Assembly (NCBI GenBank): GCA_947453205.1
Contig: CANGFT010000020.1
Coordinates: 1-58,608 of the forward strand
Reading direction: 5' to 3'
Length of the DNA: 58,608 bases
DNA from: Beijerinckiaceae bacterium
GTDB lineage: Bacteria > Pseudomonadota > Alphaproteobacteria > Rhizobiales > Beijerinckiaceae
Numbering within the stretch: the stretch's first letter is position 1; each line of letters starts with the position of its first letter. The notes under the pieces were generated by a model, which worked only from the letters and a program-made list of their open reading frames with translations, was not told the DNA's origin and did no database searches. Position numbers and translations under genes: made by a program. Positions 24,768 through 34,539 of the stretch are shown piece by piece.

Positions 24768-25562
24768 TCAGCAAGCAATCCGCATCATGTCATAGGCCGG
24801 CTCGACATTCTCCGGCAGTTCGCTGGCGAGAATGCTGAAGTCAATCTCGGTCGACAGATTGGTCAGGATCGCGCGCTTCGGGCGCAGCATCCTGATCATC
24901 TCCAGCGCCTCGCTCAGGCAGAAATGCGTGGGATGCTTCGTGTAGCGCAAGGCGTCGACGATCCAGAGGTCGAGGCCTTCGAGGTGCCGAAAGGTTTCTG
25001 GGAAAATCGTTTTGACGTCAGGTGTATAGGCGATGTTCCCGAAGCGGAATCCCAAGGACTCGATCTCGCCATGGTCAAGCCGCAGCGGCATGGCCTCGAG
25101 CACGCCGCCGGCGCCAGCGATATGGCAGGTCTCGCCAGCGCGCAGCCGATGCTCACGCAGCAAAGGCGGATACTGGCTGCCCTCGGGCATATCGAAGATG
25201 TAGCCGAAGGACCGCCGCAGCGCCTGAGACGTCTGGTCGTCCATGTGGATGTCGAGCATCCGGCGCTGGTGGAGGACCAGTGGGCGCACATCGTCGATGC
25301 CGTGGGTATGGTCGGCGTGCGGATGGGTCATCAGTATGGCGTCAAGATGGTCGATCCTCGCGTCGATCAACTGCTCCCGCAGGTCCGGTGAGGTGTCGAC
25401 GAGCACCCGCGTCACGCCCTCAGGCCCGGTCTGTTCGACCAGGATAGAGCAGCGCCGCCGACGATTGCGCGGATTGGCGGGGTCGCAGACGCCCCAGCCC
25501 TGCGCCACGCGAGGCACGCCGCCCGAAGAGCCGCAGCCAAGGATGACGACCGACAGGCTCAT
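24768..25562 (-). CDS. MBL-fold metal-dependent phosphodiesterase (PhnP-like)
   Basis: 264-residue metallo-beta-lactamase-fold hydrolase. The metal-binding motif HPHADHTHGIDD (residues 79-90) matches HxHxDH, and further ligands are the LDHGEIES His region and the THFCLSEAL His near the C-terminus. The N-terminal LGCGSSGGVPR and the GWGVCDPANPRNRRRRCS pattern are characteristic of the PhnP-related cyclic phosphodiesterase subgroup. No phn genes are nearby, so a phosphonate role is doubtful; it is commonly found after metG-tatD in alphaproteobacteria. It overlaps tatD by 4 bases (ATGA). Confidence 0.88.
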   Translation of the reverse strand: MSLSVVILGCGSSGGVPRVAQGWGVCDPANPRNRRRRCSILVEQTGPEGVTRVLVDTSPDLREQLIDARIDHLDAILMTHPHADHTHGIDDVRPLVLHQRRMLDIHMDDQTSQALRRSFGYIFDMPEGSQYPPLLREHRLRAGETCHIAGAGGVLEAMPLRLDHGEIESLGFRFGNIAYTPDVKTIFPETFRHLEGLDLWIVDALRYTKHPTHFCLSEALEMIRMLRPKRAILTNLSTEIDFSILASELPENVEPAYDMMRIAC

Positions 25563-26344
25563 GCGGGCGCCGCCGCCATTTTGCTGAAAATTTTCAGCAC
25601 GTTGCCAGTCGTTTTTTCAGTGATTTCAGAAAAACTGACGCCCTTCGCCTCCGCCAGCACACGCGCGGTCTCCGCCACAAAGGACGGCTCGTTCCGCTTG
25701 CCTCTATGCGGAACGGGCGCGAGGAATGGCGCATCCGTCTCCACCAGCAGCCGATCCAGCGGGATGTCCCGCACGAGGTCGCGCAGCTCCTGCGAATTCT
25801 TGAAGGTCAGCACGCCCGAGAACGAGACATAAAGGCCAAGATCAAGCCCGGCCATGGCGAGGTCGCGGCTGGAGGTGAAGCAATGGAGGAGGGCGGTGAA
25901 AGCCCCCTTCCCCATCTCGTCCCGCAGGATGCGCGCCATGTCCTCGTCGGCGTCGCGCGAATGAATGACCAGCGGCAAGCCGGTCCGCCGCGCCGCCTCG
26001 ATATGCCGACGGAAGACCGTCTCGGCGACATCGCGCGGGCTCTTGTCATAGTGATAGTCGAGCCCTGCCTCGCCAATGGCGACGCAACGCGGATGGCTGG
26101 AGAGGCCCACGAGCTGCTCGACCGAGACATCCGGCTCCTCATGGGCCTGATGGGGATGGGTTCCCACGGAGAACCAGACCTCCTCATGGGCCTCGGCGAT
26201 GGCCCTGTAGACGTCATATTTGGCAACGCGGGTCGAGATGGTGATCATCCGCTCCACGCCCGCAGCCTTCGCCCGGCTGATGACCGCCGGGAGTTCGGCC
26301 GCGAATTCGGGGAAGTCGAGGTGGCAGTGGGAGTCGATCAGCAT
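25559..26344 (-). CDS. tatD: TatD-family metal-dependent DNase
   Basis: 261-residue TIM-barrel hydrolase, a 3'-5' exonuclease type. It begins [14 protein letters not shown] with the HxH metal motif. It has the Glu in AIGEAGLDYHYD, His in LPLVIHSRDAD, His in ALLHCFTSS, and the final Asp in VETDAPFLAPVPHRGKRNEP. All the usual ligands are present and length is normal. It lies in the tight dac-tmk-holB-metG-tatD-MBL operon, its ATG overlapping the metG stop by 1 base. Confidence 0.93.
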   Translation of the reverse strand: MLIDSHCHLDFPEFAAELPAVISRAKAAGVERMITISTRVAKYDVYRAIAEAHEEVWFSVGTHPHQAHEEPDVSVEQLVGLSSHPRCVAIGEAGLDYHYDKSPRDVAETVFRRHIEAARRTGLPLVIHSRDADEDMARILRDEMGKGAFTALLHCFTSSRDLAMAGLDLGLYVSFSGVLTFKNSQELRDLVRDIPLDRLLVETDAPFLAPVPHRGKRNEPSFVAETARVLAEAKGVSFSEITEKTTGNVLKIFSKMAAAPA

Positions 26345-27912
26345 CAGGACTTGATGGGCGCGGAGCCCCCCTCCTCTGCTTCCACATAGCGCGGGAAAAT
26401 CGGGGCCGGCGCGGGCATCGCCGCCCCGCCGCCCAGCCGTCCCGCCGCGCCTGCATGGGCGAAGGTGCGCGCCTCAGGAGAGACGCCAAGAAGATCGAGC
26501 AGCCGGCCCGCCGCGTCCGGCACGACGGGCTGGGCCATGATCGCGACATTGCGAAGGGTTTCGGCGGTCACATAAAGGACCGTGTCGCGCCGCGCAGGGT
26601 CGGTCTTGGTCAGCCTCCACGGTTCTTCCGAGGCGAAGTAGCGGTTGGCTTCCGCCACCACGCGCCAGATGTCCCCCAGCATGGTGTGGAGCGCAAAGTC
26701 CTTCATGGCAGCCCGCGCCTTGTCGGCGAGCGCATCAGCCTCCGCCAGCATGGCGGCGTCGGCCTCGGTGAAGGCGCCGGGCGCGGGGACCACGCCGCCG
26801 CAGTTCTTGGCGATCATGGAGAGCGAGCGTTGCGCCAGATTGCCAAGGTCATTGGCGAGGTCGGCGTTGATGCGCTGGACGATGGCCTCATGGGAATAGT
26901 TGCCGTCCTGGCCGAAGGGCACCTCGCGCAGGAAGAAATAGCGCATCTGGTCGACGCCATAGTGCTCGGCCATGGTGAAGGGGTCGATGACATTGCCGAC
27001 CGACTTCGACATCTTCTCCCCGCGATTGAAAAGGAAGCCATGGACCACGATCTGCCGGGGCACAGGCAGGCCCGCCGACATCAGGAAGGCCGGCCAGAAG
27101 ATCGCGTGAAAGCGGGTGATGTCCTTGCCGATCACATGGACATCTGCGGGCCAGTATTCCGCGCGCGGCGCCTGTGCGTCGGGAAAGCCGGTGGCGGTGA
27201 TGTAGTTGGTCAGGGCGTCCACCCAGACATACATCACATGCCGATCGTCGCCCGGCACCGGCACGCCCCAGTTGAAGGTCGAGCGGCTGATCGAAAGGTC
27301 GGTCAGGCCACGCTCGACGAAGGCCACGATCTCGTTGCGGTATTTGTCGGGGACGATGAAGTCCGCATGGTCGCGGTAGTAGGCCAGCAGCCTGTCCTGC
27401 CAGGCGGAGAGGCGGAAATAATAGCTCTCCTCCTCGACCCATTCGACCGGCGCGCCGGTCGGGGCGAACATCTTGCCGCCCTCGCCCTTGGTCAGCTCGC
27501 CCTCGTCGAAGAAAGCTTCGTCGCGCACCGAATACCAGCCCGGATATTTCGACAGATAGATGTCGCCATTGGCGGCCATGCGGCGCCACATTTCCTTGCT
27601 GGCCGCGTAGTGGCGCGCCTGCGTCGTGCGCACGATGTCGTCGGCGCGGGCGTTCAGCGCCTCTCCCATGCGTTCGAACTGGGCGGCTGTGCGGTCGGCG
27701 AGCTGCTGGGGCGTGATCCCGTCGCGGGCCGCCGTCTGCTGCATCTTCTGCCCATGCTCGTCCATGCCGGTGACGAAGAGCACATCGCGTCCGTCGAGCC
27801 GCATGAAGCGCTGGATGGCGTCGGTGGCGATGCGCTCATAGGCGTGGCCGATATGCGGCGCGCCATTGGCGTAGGGTATGGCGGTGGTGATGTAGAAACG
27901 GCTGCTGGCCAT
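26344..27912 (-). CDS. metG: Methionyl-tRNA synthetase
   Basis: 522-residue class I synthetase that charges tRNA-Met. The N-terminal Rossmann fold has the HIGH motif in [14 protein letters not shown] (residues 13-26) and the KMSKS motif in [14 protein letters not shown] (about 303-316). The anticodon-binding helical domain follows, with [14 protein letters not shown]. There is no C-terminal tRNA-binding dimerisation domain, as is usual for the short alphaproteobacterial enzyme. It lies 45 bases downstream of holB, forming one operon with it. Confidence 0.97.
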   Translation of the reverse strand: MASSRFYITTAIPYANGAPHIGHAYERIATDAIQRFMRLDGRDVLFVTGMDEHGQKMQQTAARDGITPQQLADRTAAQFERMGEALNARADDIVRTTQARHYAASKEMWRRMAANGDIYLSKYPGWYSVRDEAFFDEGELTKGEGGKMFAPTGAPVEWVEEESYYFRLSAWQDRLLAYYRDHADFIVPDKYRNEIVAFVERGLTDLSISRSTFNWGVPVPGDDRHVMYVWVDALTNYITATGFPDAQAPRAEYWPADVHVIGKDITRFHAIFWPAFLMSAGLPVPRQIVVHGFLFNRGEKMSKSVGNVIDPFTMAEHYGVDQMRYFFLREVPFGQDGNYSHEAIVQRINADLANDLGNLAQRSLSMIAKNCGGVVPAPGAFTEADAAMLAEADALADKARAAMKDFALHTMLGDIWRVVAEANRYFASEEPWRLTKTDPARRDTVLYVTAETLRNVAIMAQPVVPDAAGRLLDLLGVSPEARTFAHAGAAGRLGGGAAMPAPAPIFPRYVEAEEGGSAPIKS

Positions 27913-27957
27913 GGAGCTTCCAGTTGCAGAGCCGCGCGCCCGGCTGCGTGGCTCGGA

Positions 27958-29043
27958 TCAGGGTCTGGCGGCGCTGACAGCGCTCGCGAGATCGGCGAAA
28001 ATCGACAGAACGAGCGGGCGTTTGTCGAGGTTCAGCGCCTCGGCCTCGCGGACCGCATCGGCGACTTTTTCCCATACCTCGGCATAGGGCGCAAGGCGAC
28101 CCGCATTCTGGCCCTCCGCCGCGCCCGTGCAAACCCTCGCGTCGAGCCAATCGAACAGGGCTGCGACCACCGAGTCGAACTCATCCACCGCAGCGGTTCC
28201 AGCGATCCGGTCGGCGAGGCGATGCACGCCCTGCCAGTCGATCTGCGGGAGGCGGGCCAGCAGCTCCTCGACGGATTCCCCAAGCTCCATGCGATCCTTG
28301 TCGAGGAAGCGCAGGGCCTGGCGAACCGAGCCCCCTGCCCGCCTCGCGGCCGCCACGACCTCGGGCTTCATGTCAGACCAAGGCTCGCCAAGGGCCAGGA
28401 CGGATTGGACCACCTCCTCCTCGCTCAGCGGATTGAGGAGAAGCATCCGCGCCCGCGAGCGGATCGTGGGCAGGATGCGGGCGGGGCGGTGGGAGACGAT
28501 GAGGAAGAGCGAGCGCGGGGGCGGCTCCTCCATCACCTTCAGCAGGGCGTTGGCGCCGGAGCGGTTGAGATCCTCGGCGCAGTCCACGATGCAGATGCGC
28601 CAGCCCCCCTCTCCCGCCGCGTGCTGAAACATGCCCAGCGCATGGCGCACATCGTCCATGCGGATTTCCGTATAATGTTTCTTGGTCTTGTCGTTCCACT
28701 CGCGCCTGAGCAAAGCAAGGTCGCCGAGCGACAAGGAGGCGATGCGATGGGCGGCGGGATGGTCGGGAGAGACCGAGAGATCGCGCGCCGCCGCAACCGC
28801 CGGACTGTCATGGCGAGGATTGGCGAAAAGGAAGCGCGCAAATCGCCAGGCGAGGGTCGCCTTGCCGATCCCCTCCTCGCCCCCGATGATCCAGGCCTGT
28901 TGCAAACGGCCCGCGCGATAGGCCCCCAGCATCTCCTGCTCGGCGGCGTGGTGGCCGAACAGGAGGTGGTTGTGACGGGGGTGGGGCGCATCCTCGACGC
29001 AGTCGCTCTCGGGGACGCCCTCTTCGGCGCTGCGTTTTTTCAT
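27958..29043 (-). CDS. holB: DNA polymerase III delta' subunit
   Basis: 361-residue clamp-loader AAA+ subunit. The P-loop is IIGGEEGIGKATLAWRFA (about 45-62), and a Walker B-like RICIVDCAEDLNRSGANALLK (DNRSGANALLK-type) precedes the SRC-like motif around RARMLLLNPLSEEE. The start MKKRSAEEG gives a 4-base ATGA overlap with tmk, the standard alphaproteobacterial arrangement; the frame stays open much further upstream inside tmk but that is shadow. Length is normal for alphaproteobacterial HolB. Confidence 0.94.
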   Translation of the reverse strand: MKKRSAEEGVPESDCVEDAPHPRHNHLLFGHHAAEQEMLGAYRAGRLQQAWIIGGEEGIGKATLAWRFARFLFANPRHDSPAVAAARDLSVSPDHPAAHRIASLSLGDLALLRREWNDKTKKHYTEIRMDDVRHALGMFQHAAGEGGWRICIVDCAEDLNRSGANALLKVMEEPPPRSLFLIVSHRPARILPTIRSRARMLLLNPLSEEEVVQSVLALGEPWSDMKPEVVAAARRAGGSVRQALRFLDKDRMELGESVEELLARLPQIDWQGVHRLADRIAGTAAVDEFDSVVAALFDWLDARVCTGAAEGQNAGRLAPYAEVWEKVADAVREAEALNLDKRPLVLSIFADLASAVSAARP

Positions 29044-29699
29044 GAAATGGGTCCGAGCCTGTCCTGAACGGCGGACCAGATCGACGCTGCGACCTCTTCC
29101 GGCCCCTTCGCCGCATCGACGATCAGGCAGCGCCCGGGCTCGGCTTTTGCGATGGCGAGGAAACCTTCGCGCAGGCCCTCGTGATAGGCCAGCCCCTCCG
29201 CTTCGAACCGATCCGCCGCACCATCCGCGCGCCGGGCGGCGGCGCGGGCGAGGCCGGTCTGCGCGGGCAGGTCGAGCACAAGCGTGAGAGCAGGCCGATG
29301 CGCGCCCACGGCGATGCGCTCCATGGCGTCGATCAGGCCCGCGTCCACCTTGCCGAGCGCACCCTGGTAGACGCGGGTCGAATCGGTGAAGCGGTCGCAG
29401 ACGACGAAGGCGCCGCGCTTGAGCGCAGGCATGATGGTCTGGGCCATATGGACGATGCGCGCCGCCGTGAACAGAACGGTCTCCGCCGAGGGGCCAAGGG
29501 GCGCGGCGACGCCCGAGAGGATCACCTCCCGCAGGGCCTCCGCCACAGGCGAACCGCCAGGTTCGCGCGTCACCACGCATTCATGGCCAAGGCTCCGCAG
29601 GCGCTCGGCCAGAAGCCTCGCCTGCGTTGATTTGCCCGCGCCCTCCCCGCCCTCCAGCGTGATGAACCGGCCGGGCCCTGGTGTGGTGTCGGCGCTCAT
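29040..29699 (-). CDS. tmk: Thymidylate kinase
   Basis: 219-residue enzyme phosphorylating dTMP to dTDP. The P-loop is ITLEGGEGAGKST (residues 13-25), the DR motif is VVCDRFTDSTRVYQG (with DRFxDS), and a lid-type segment RAAARRADGAADRFE is present. It overlaps holB by 4 bases and the upstream carboxypeptidase gene by 4 bases, so the three are translationally coupled. Confidence 0.96.
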   Translation of the reverse strand: MSADTTPGPGRFITLEGGEGAGKSTQARLLAERLRSLGHECVVTREPGGSPVAEALREVILSGVAAPLGPSAETVLFTAARIVHMAQTIMPALKRGAFVVCDRFTDSTRVYQGALGKVDAGLIDAMERIAVGAHRPALTLVLDLPAQTGLARAAARRADGAADRFEAEGLAYHEGLREGFLAIAKAEPGRCLIVDAAKGPEEVAASIWSAVQDRLGPIS

Positions 29700-30877
29700 G
29701 GCTTCATTACATAAGTCCGAAACAGCGATTGGCCAAGTTCGAGAACGGCGTCGAAGGCGCGGCGGTGGATGGGGCCGAGCGCCACGGCCTCTGCGGCCAC
29801 CAGCTGCGCGTCGAGCGCCAGCGCGGAGCCGCGATAGACCCTGAGGCGGGCGATCTCGGCGCCTGCGCTGACCGGGGCCATGATCGGTCCGTCATAGACC
29901 ACCTTGGCGTTGAGCCGCTCGGTCGATCCGCGCGGCGTGAGCACCCGCACGGGGCTGCGCGTGACGAGCGCGACATTCATCTGTTCGCCGCCGTAAAGCC
30001 GGGCGGAGCCGACAGTCTCCCCCGCCCCGAACAGGCTCTTCGTCTCGAAGGCGCGGAACCCCCATTGCAGAAGCTTGCGCGCCTCCTCCGAACGGTCCCT
30101 GGCGTTGCGCAGGCCATAGATGGCGAGGATCAGGCGCTGATCGTTCTGCACGGCGGAGGCGACGAGGCCATAGCCGCTGGCCTCGTCGATATTGCCGGTC
30201 TTGAGGCCGTCCGCGCCGAGCCCCATTCCCAGCAAGGGGTTGCGGTTCTGCTGCTTGATCTTGCCCCAGGTGAACTCCCGCTCGCCGAAATAGCCGTAAT
30301 AGTCGGGATAGGTCTTGATGAGGTGAGCGGACAGAAGCGCCATCTGGCGGGCCGTCACCTTCTGTCCAGGATCATCCTTGCCCCAGGCGTTGCGGAAGGT
30401 GAGCTGCGAAAGCCCGAGCTCCGCCGCCCGTTTCGTCATCCGGTCGGCGAAGGCCTGTTCTGTTCCGGCGATCCCCTCAGCCAGAACGATGGCGGCGTCA
30501 TTGCCGGAGGCGACCACGAGGCCGCGGATCAGGTCTTCAACCCGCACACGGCTGTTGAGCGCGGCGAACATGCTCGACCCCCGCGCCATGGCGCCGCCCG
30601 TGCGCCAGGCGTTTTCGCTGACGGAGAACTCATCGTCGAGCCGGAGCCGACCTTCCTTCAATTCCCGAAAAATGACCTCCGCCGTCATGATTTTAGCGGT
30701 CGAGGCGGGCGTCACCGGCGTGTCGGCGCTTTTTTCAAAGAGAACCGAGCCGGTCTCCGCATCCATGAGAAAAGCGTAAGGCGCGATGGTCTGGAATGGC
30801 GCCTGCGCGAGGCAGAGGGCGAAGGTCAAAGGCCCCAGAAGGGCTTGAAGCAAAAAAACATGAAGAAAAGACCGCAC
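29696..30877 (-). CDS. dac: D-alanyl-D-alanine carboxypeptidase (PBP5/6 type)
   Basis: 393-residue exported serine carboxypeptidase that trims peptidoglycan pentapeptides. A signal peptide (HVFLLQALLGPLTFALCLAQA) is followed by the SxxK motif in TPASTAKIM, SGN in VVASGNDAA and the KTG box in DGLKTGNIDEASG. The C-terminal PBP5-type beta domain (ending LFRTYVMKP) is present. The GTG at 30877 is preferred because GGGGGTG lies upstream and it gives a compact signal peptide; a TTG six codons earlier is an alternative. It heads the tmk-holB-metG operon. Confidence 0.92.
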   Translation of the reverse strand: MRSFLHVFLLQALLGPLTFALCLAQAPFQTIAPYAFLMDAETGSVLFEKSADTPVTPASTAKIMTAEVIFRELKEGRLRLDDEFSVSENAWRTGGAMARGSSMFAALNSRVRVEDLIRGLVVASGNDAAIVLAEGIAGTEQAFADRMTKRAAELGLSQLTFRNAWGKDDPGQKVTARQMALLSAHLIKTYPDYYGYFGEREFTWGKIKQQNRNPLLGMGLGADGLKTGNIDEASGYGLVASAVQNDQRLILAIYGLRNARDRSEEARKLLQWGFRAFETKSLFGAGETVGSARLYGGEQMNVALVTRSPVRVLTPRGSTERLNAKVVYDGPIMAPVSAGAEIARLRVYRGSALALDAQLVAAEAVALGPIHRRAFDAVLELGQSLFRTYVMKP

Positions 30878-30987
30878 GAAGCACCCCCGGCGCAAAGCCC
30901 GAAACCTCTGGCGAACGAGGCTTCAGTCTGCACGGACGCGAGGCCCACGGCAACGGCGCATTGGAGGTAAAGGGCGAGGCTATCGGC

Positions 30988-32067
30988 CTATTTGGGCCTG
31001 CGCGGAGGAAGCATCAGAACTTCAGCGATGGGATCCTTGCGCAGCCCGAGCATCGGCGATGTCTGAGGTGAAGGCTGAGGCGCAATCTGGGGGACCGGAC
31101 GCGACGCGTTGTCGAAGAGCGAGGCTTGCCGGCTGACGAGCGGCGATCCGCCCGAGGACAGGCCAAGATCAAAAGGCCGCGTCGGCGGCAGCGGCGCATT
31201 GGATGGCATGGCGGCGATGCGCGGCGCCGCGGGCTGCTGCGCGACCGTCGTCGTGGGCGCAGGCGGATCGCGAAGCTCATCAAGCTGCGCCAGCTTTTGG
31301 GGCGCAGCCTGGCCCGACGCCGGGGTCGGCGACGTGTTCTGGGCCACCATGGTCGTGGGCAGGGATGGCGAGCCCTCAAGCTGCGCAGGGCGGCCATCAG
31401 TCCGCAGGGAGGCGAACAGCTTGTTGTCGTCCGAGCCCTGAAGCCCGGCCTTGCCGACATATTCCACCTTGATCTGGGCGGTGCCGACGGACTTGAAGGC
31501 CAGCGCCTCGGCGACGCGGGAGGAGACGTCCATCACGCGGCCGGAATGATAGGGGCCGCGATCATTCACCCGCACGATGATGGAGCGGCCGTTGCGCATG
31601 TTCGTCACGCGGGCGTAGCTCGGCAGCGGCATCGTGGGATGGGCGGCCGAGACGGAGTTCATGTCATAGACCTCGCCATTGGCGGTCCGGCGACCGTGAA
31701 AGGCGCCGCCGTAGTAGGACGCCATGCCGACCTGCGCTTCCCTGGGCTGGGTCTGCGGCACGTAGCGCTTGCCTGCGATCGTGTAGGGGCGGCCGACGAG
31801 ATATTGCCCGCCGCCGCGCGGCACCGGCTCGCCCTCGTTCACAACGCGCTCGCTGGCGCGGCCATAGATGGATGAGGGGAAATATTCTTTCGAACGCGTT
31901 CCGGACTTCGGCTGCTGAGCGCAGCCAGCAAGCAGCCCCGCCCCGACCACGCAAAGAAGCGCACGCGCAACGAATCGCGCCGTGGGCCGCACAACGCCTG
32001 AGGTCTCTAAGGACAGTGATCCAACCATGACGCGATACGCTTCACTCGAAAGCCCTGAACTGCGCAT
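30988..32067 (-). CDS. rlpA: RlpA-like septal ring lipoprotein (lytic transglycosylase)
   Basis: 359-residue lipoprotein. A lipobox LLAGC ends the signal peptide. The double-psi beta-barrel domain spans GMASYYGGAFHGRRTANGE to IIVRVNDRGPYHSGRVMDVS, including the conserved RVNDRGP and D residues of RlpA. The C-terminal part (about 190 residues) is Pro/Ala/Gln-rich and disordered, with no SPOR domain, unlike enteric or pseudomonad RlpA. AGGGGA 8 bases upstream supports the start at 32067; ATGs at 32088 and 32028 are alternatives. It acts at the outer membrane/cell wall, near dac which also modifies peptidoglycan. Confidence 0.9.
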   Translation of the reverse strand: MRSSGLSSEAYRVMVGSLSLETSGVVRPTARFVARALLCVVGAGLLAGCAQQPKSGTRSKEYFPSSIYGRASERVVNEGEPVPRGGGQYLVGRPYTIAGKRYVPQTQPREAQVGMASYYGGAFHGRRTANGEVYDMNSVSAAHPTMPLPSYARVTNMRNGRSIIVRVNDRGPYHSGRVMDVSSRVAEALAFKSVGTAQIKVEYVGKAGLQGSDDNKLFASLRTDGRPAQLEGSPSLPTTMVAQNTSPTPASGQAAPQKLAQLDELRDPPAPTTTVAQQPAAPRIAAMPSNAPLPPTRPFDLGLSSGGSPLVSRQASLFDNASRPVPQIAPQPSPQTSPMLGLRKDPIAEVLMLPPRRPK

Positions 32068-32323
32068 CGGTGCTTCCCCTGCCGCCATGAGCCCTTTTGA
32101 AGGCCCGAGCGCCCGGCGGAAAACCGCTGACGGCGCTCATAATGCGGCTTCTTGGTTTCGAAAGCCTTAACCCGTCTCCGGCCAAGCTTCCGAAGACGTC
32201 TTCTTTGGCCCCCCAAATATGACCAAATTGGGGCGCAAGCGCAGCTGTACCCCTGACGCGCCGCCCTTGCAACCACAAGAGGCATGGCTCGTTCTCCTCC
32301 AAATGGTCATCAGGAGGGTGAAG

Positions 32324-32677
32324 ATGGACGTGGCGATCGACAAGGCGATCACGGTCGGGGGCTCCAATGTCGAGATCGGGGAGGCTCTGGCGGAGCGGGC
32401 GCGGGCCGCCCTGTGGGAGCTTGCCTCCCGATATTTCGGACGCATCACCAGCGGCTCAGTCCATTTTGGACGGGACGGCCTCGACTTTCGCTGTTCGGTC
32501 CAGATGCACTGCGGCGGCGTTCCCATGATGAGCGCCGAAGCCCGCCACAGGGATCCCCATGTCGCCCTGGCTGTCGCCGTCGACAAGCTCGGCAAGCAAC
32601 TGGGGCGCGCCAAGCGCAGCTTGCGGGACGACAAAGGCGGCGCTGACCGCAAGGGCCCGCCGGAGGCGGCGGGTTAA
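32324..32677 (+). CDS. Short HPF/RaiA-like ribosome hibernation protein
   Basis: 117-residue protein with the ribosome-associated S30AE fold signature: ITVGGSNVEIGEALAERAR, a RYFGRITSG segment, alternating strands FRCSVQMHCGGVPMMSAE, and the DPHVALAVAVDKLGKQLGRAKRSLRD helix. AGGAGG lies 6 bases before the ATG. It lacks the long C-terminal dimerisation domain of the usual rhizobial long HPF, so it may be a second, short-type factor; binding to the 30S subunit is inferred from the family. Its TAA overlaps the convergent kinase stop codon. Confidence 0.8.
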   Translation: MDVAIDKAITVGGSNVEIGEALAERARAALWELASRYFGRITSGSVHFGRDGLDFRCSVQMHCGGVPMMSAEARHRDPHVALAVAVDKLGKQLGRAKRSLRDDKGGADRKGPPEAAG

Positions 32678-34464
32678 GGCCGGGGCGACAGGTCCGCATT
32701 GTGGGATGCGCCTCCCTGCCCCGCCTTGCCCGGCCCCTCGATGACAGCCGCATTGGCTCCGAGATCCGAGTGAAGCGGTATGGTGGCTGCGAAACGCAGG
32801 CCCGCCGCCTCCGGTTCGAACCGACAGACCCCGCCAAGCTGCCGTTCAATGCAGATTCGGATGATCGTGGTGCCAAGCCCCTGCAGGGCCTCGATGTCCG
32901 AGGGCTTGCTGGAGGTCTCGACCCAGAGCAGATGCAGTTTGCCGCCCTCACGCCGCCAGGACAGGTTGACGCGGCCATCGGGACGGGCGAGGGCGCCATG
33001 GCGCTCCGCATTGACCAGCAGCTCATGAAAGATCTGGGCGAAAGCCACGACGACGCGGGGCTCAAGGCTCAACCTGTCGCCCTCGATATGGATGCGTGCG
33101 CTCTCGCGGGCGAGAACGGCTTCGGCGACGCTGGCGAGTTCCGGATCCTTCCAGTTGGCGGCGCTCAACACCTCATGGGAGCGCGCCAGCGCCATGATGC
33201 GGCCAATGATGGCGTCGCGGAAATGGCCGGGCGATGAGGAGCCGCGGAATGTCTGGGTCACCAGCGACTGTATGATGGCCAGCGTGTTCTTCACGCGGTG
33301 GTCGAGCTCATGCAGCAAGGTTCGCTGGTGCGCGTCCTTTTGCTTGAGGTCGGCGTCGGCGATGGCGAGCAATTTGCTCACTTCATTCATCTCAATCACC
33401 GCCGTGGGCCCGCTCGGTATGAAATCCTCCCGCCCGACGGCGCGCGCTGAACGGGCGAGCATGCCTAGCCCCCTGCGCAGAATGCGCCCCGAAAGGTAGG
33501 CGCCCGACATCGACAGGGCGATCGCCAACAGGCTCATGATGAGCAGCGTCCGCCATAGATCCCGAAGCGGGGCGTTCAGCATCTCCTCGGGGATTGCGAA
33601 GGAGACAATCCAGCCGGATACTGCGGAACGCTGGAAGGTGCTGAAGACCGGCGCGCCATCAAGCGATCTGCCGCCGTGGAATGTGCCGCTCTCCCCGACA
33701 AGCCGAAACCTGTTGGGCTGGTTGGGAAACTGGCCGACGAACCGCTCCTGATCGCGTGAACGGGCGATGATGCGCAGATTCCGGTCGAAAATCCCGCCGA
33801 TCCACCCCTCCGGAACATTGGCCAGAAGGCGCTCGCTGAGCGCAGCAGGGGCGAGCGCGATGGCCAGGACAAAGCGCACCTCGTCATCACGGATGACCGG
33901 CACCGCGACATTCACGAACGGCAGCTTGGTGACCGCGCCGATGTAGATATTGGAGACGGCTGGCGCTTTCGTGTGGAAGACATCGGCGTCTGTGGCCAGC
34001 AAATTTGTGTCAGTGCTGACGAGCGCTTCAGCTCCGGCCGGCTGGAGCGTGTTGATGATGTGTCGACCATTGTGGTCGCGCATGATGACGGCGGTTCCCC
34101 GAAAAGTGAGCAATTCGAGAGCCTGACTGCGAAACCGCTCAAAATTTTGCTGGTCGATCAATGGGGATGTCGCGAGCGCCTGCAGGGCGCCGATGACGCC
34201 TTCAAGCTCGCGGTCGAGGGAGGCGGTCCGTTCCCGCACCATCACGGTGGCGGTCTGCTCCAGCACATTCCTCTGCTCATCAGTGTATCGCCAGGCGATG
34301 AGGGCGCCCAGCAGGGCCTGCGGCAGGAGAACGGTCAGGCTCAGGATAAGCAGGTGCTGGACGAGCGTAAATTGGGGGAACCGAAAGGCGGACCCTGGCT
34401 TCATGATCTTGAAATCCATCCTGCGACCACGTCCCTGCAGGGTTGTAACAGAGCGCCGCCCCAT
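32674..34464 (-). CDS. HWE-family membrane sensor histidine kinase
   Basis: 596-residue kinase. There is a membrane segment at about 35-60, an extracytoplasmic sensor of dCache type (about 65-300), a second membrane segment (LWRTLLIMSLLAIALSMSGA), and a cytosolic HisKA_2/HWE domain with LLHELDHRVKNTLAIIQSL (phospho-His near residue 388). The N-box HELLVNAERHGAL and the W-x-E motif LLWVET mark the HWE subfamily. No response regulator is adjacent. The start at 34464 is favoured by AGGA 4 bases upstream; the ATG at 34419 is an alternative. It is divergent from a TauD-type dioxygenase with a 75-base gap. Confidence 0.88.
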   Translation of the reverse strand: MGRRSVTTLQGRGRRMDFKIMKPGSAFRFPQFTLVQHLLILSLTVLLPQALLGALIAWRYTDEQRNVLEQTATVMVRERTASLDRELEGVIGALQALATSPLIDQQNFERFRSQALELLTFRGTAVIMRDHNGRHIINTLQPAGAEALVSTDTNLLATDADVFHTKAPAVSNIYIGAVTKLPFVNVAVPVIRDDEVRFVLAIALAPAALSERLLANVPEGWIGGIFDRNLRIIARSRDQERFVGQFPNQPNRFRLVGESGTFHGGRSLDGAPVFSTFQRSAVSGWIVSFAIPEEMLNAPLRDLWRTLLIMSLLAIALSMSGAYLSGRILRRGLGMLARSARAVGREDFIPSGPTAVIEMNEVSKLLAIADADLKQKDAHQRTLLHELDHRVKNTLAIIQSLVTQTFRGSSSPGHFRDAIIGRIMALARSHEVLSAANWKDPELASVAEAVLARESARIHIEGDRLSLEPRVVVAFAQIFHELLVNAERHGALARPDGRVNLSWRREGGKLHLLWVETSSKPSDIEALQGLGTTIIRICIERQLGGVCRFEPEAAGLRFAATIPLHSDLGANAAVIEGPGKAGQGGASHNADLSPRP

Positions 34465-34539
34465 CGGTTCCTGCCCTGTTGACAGGAGCGGGAGGGGCCG
34501 CGAACATCCCGCCTGCGAAAGAAAACAGGGGAAACGCGC

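Noticed and set aside
24768..25562. PhnP role in phosphonate breakdown
   Set aside because: No phn genes nearby; the gene sits in a housekeeping operon, so only the fold and family are assigned.
26455..29067. 870-codon plus-strand frame opposite metG and holB
   Set aside because: Antisense to two conserved genes; repetitive His/Gly/Arg/Asp content shows it is a shadow frame.
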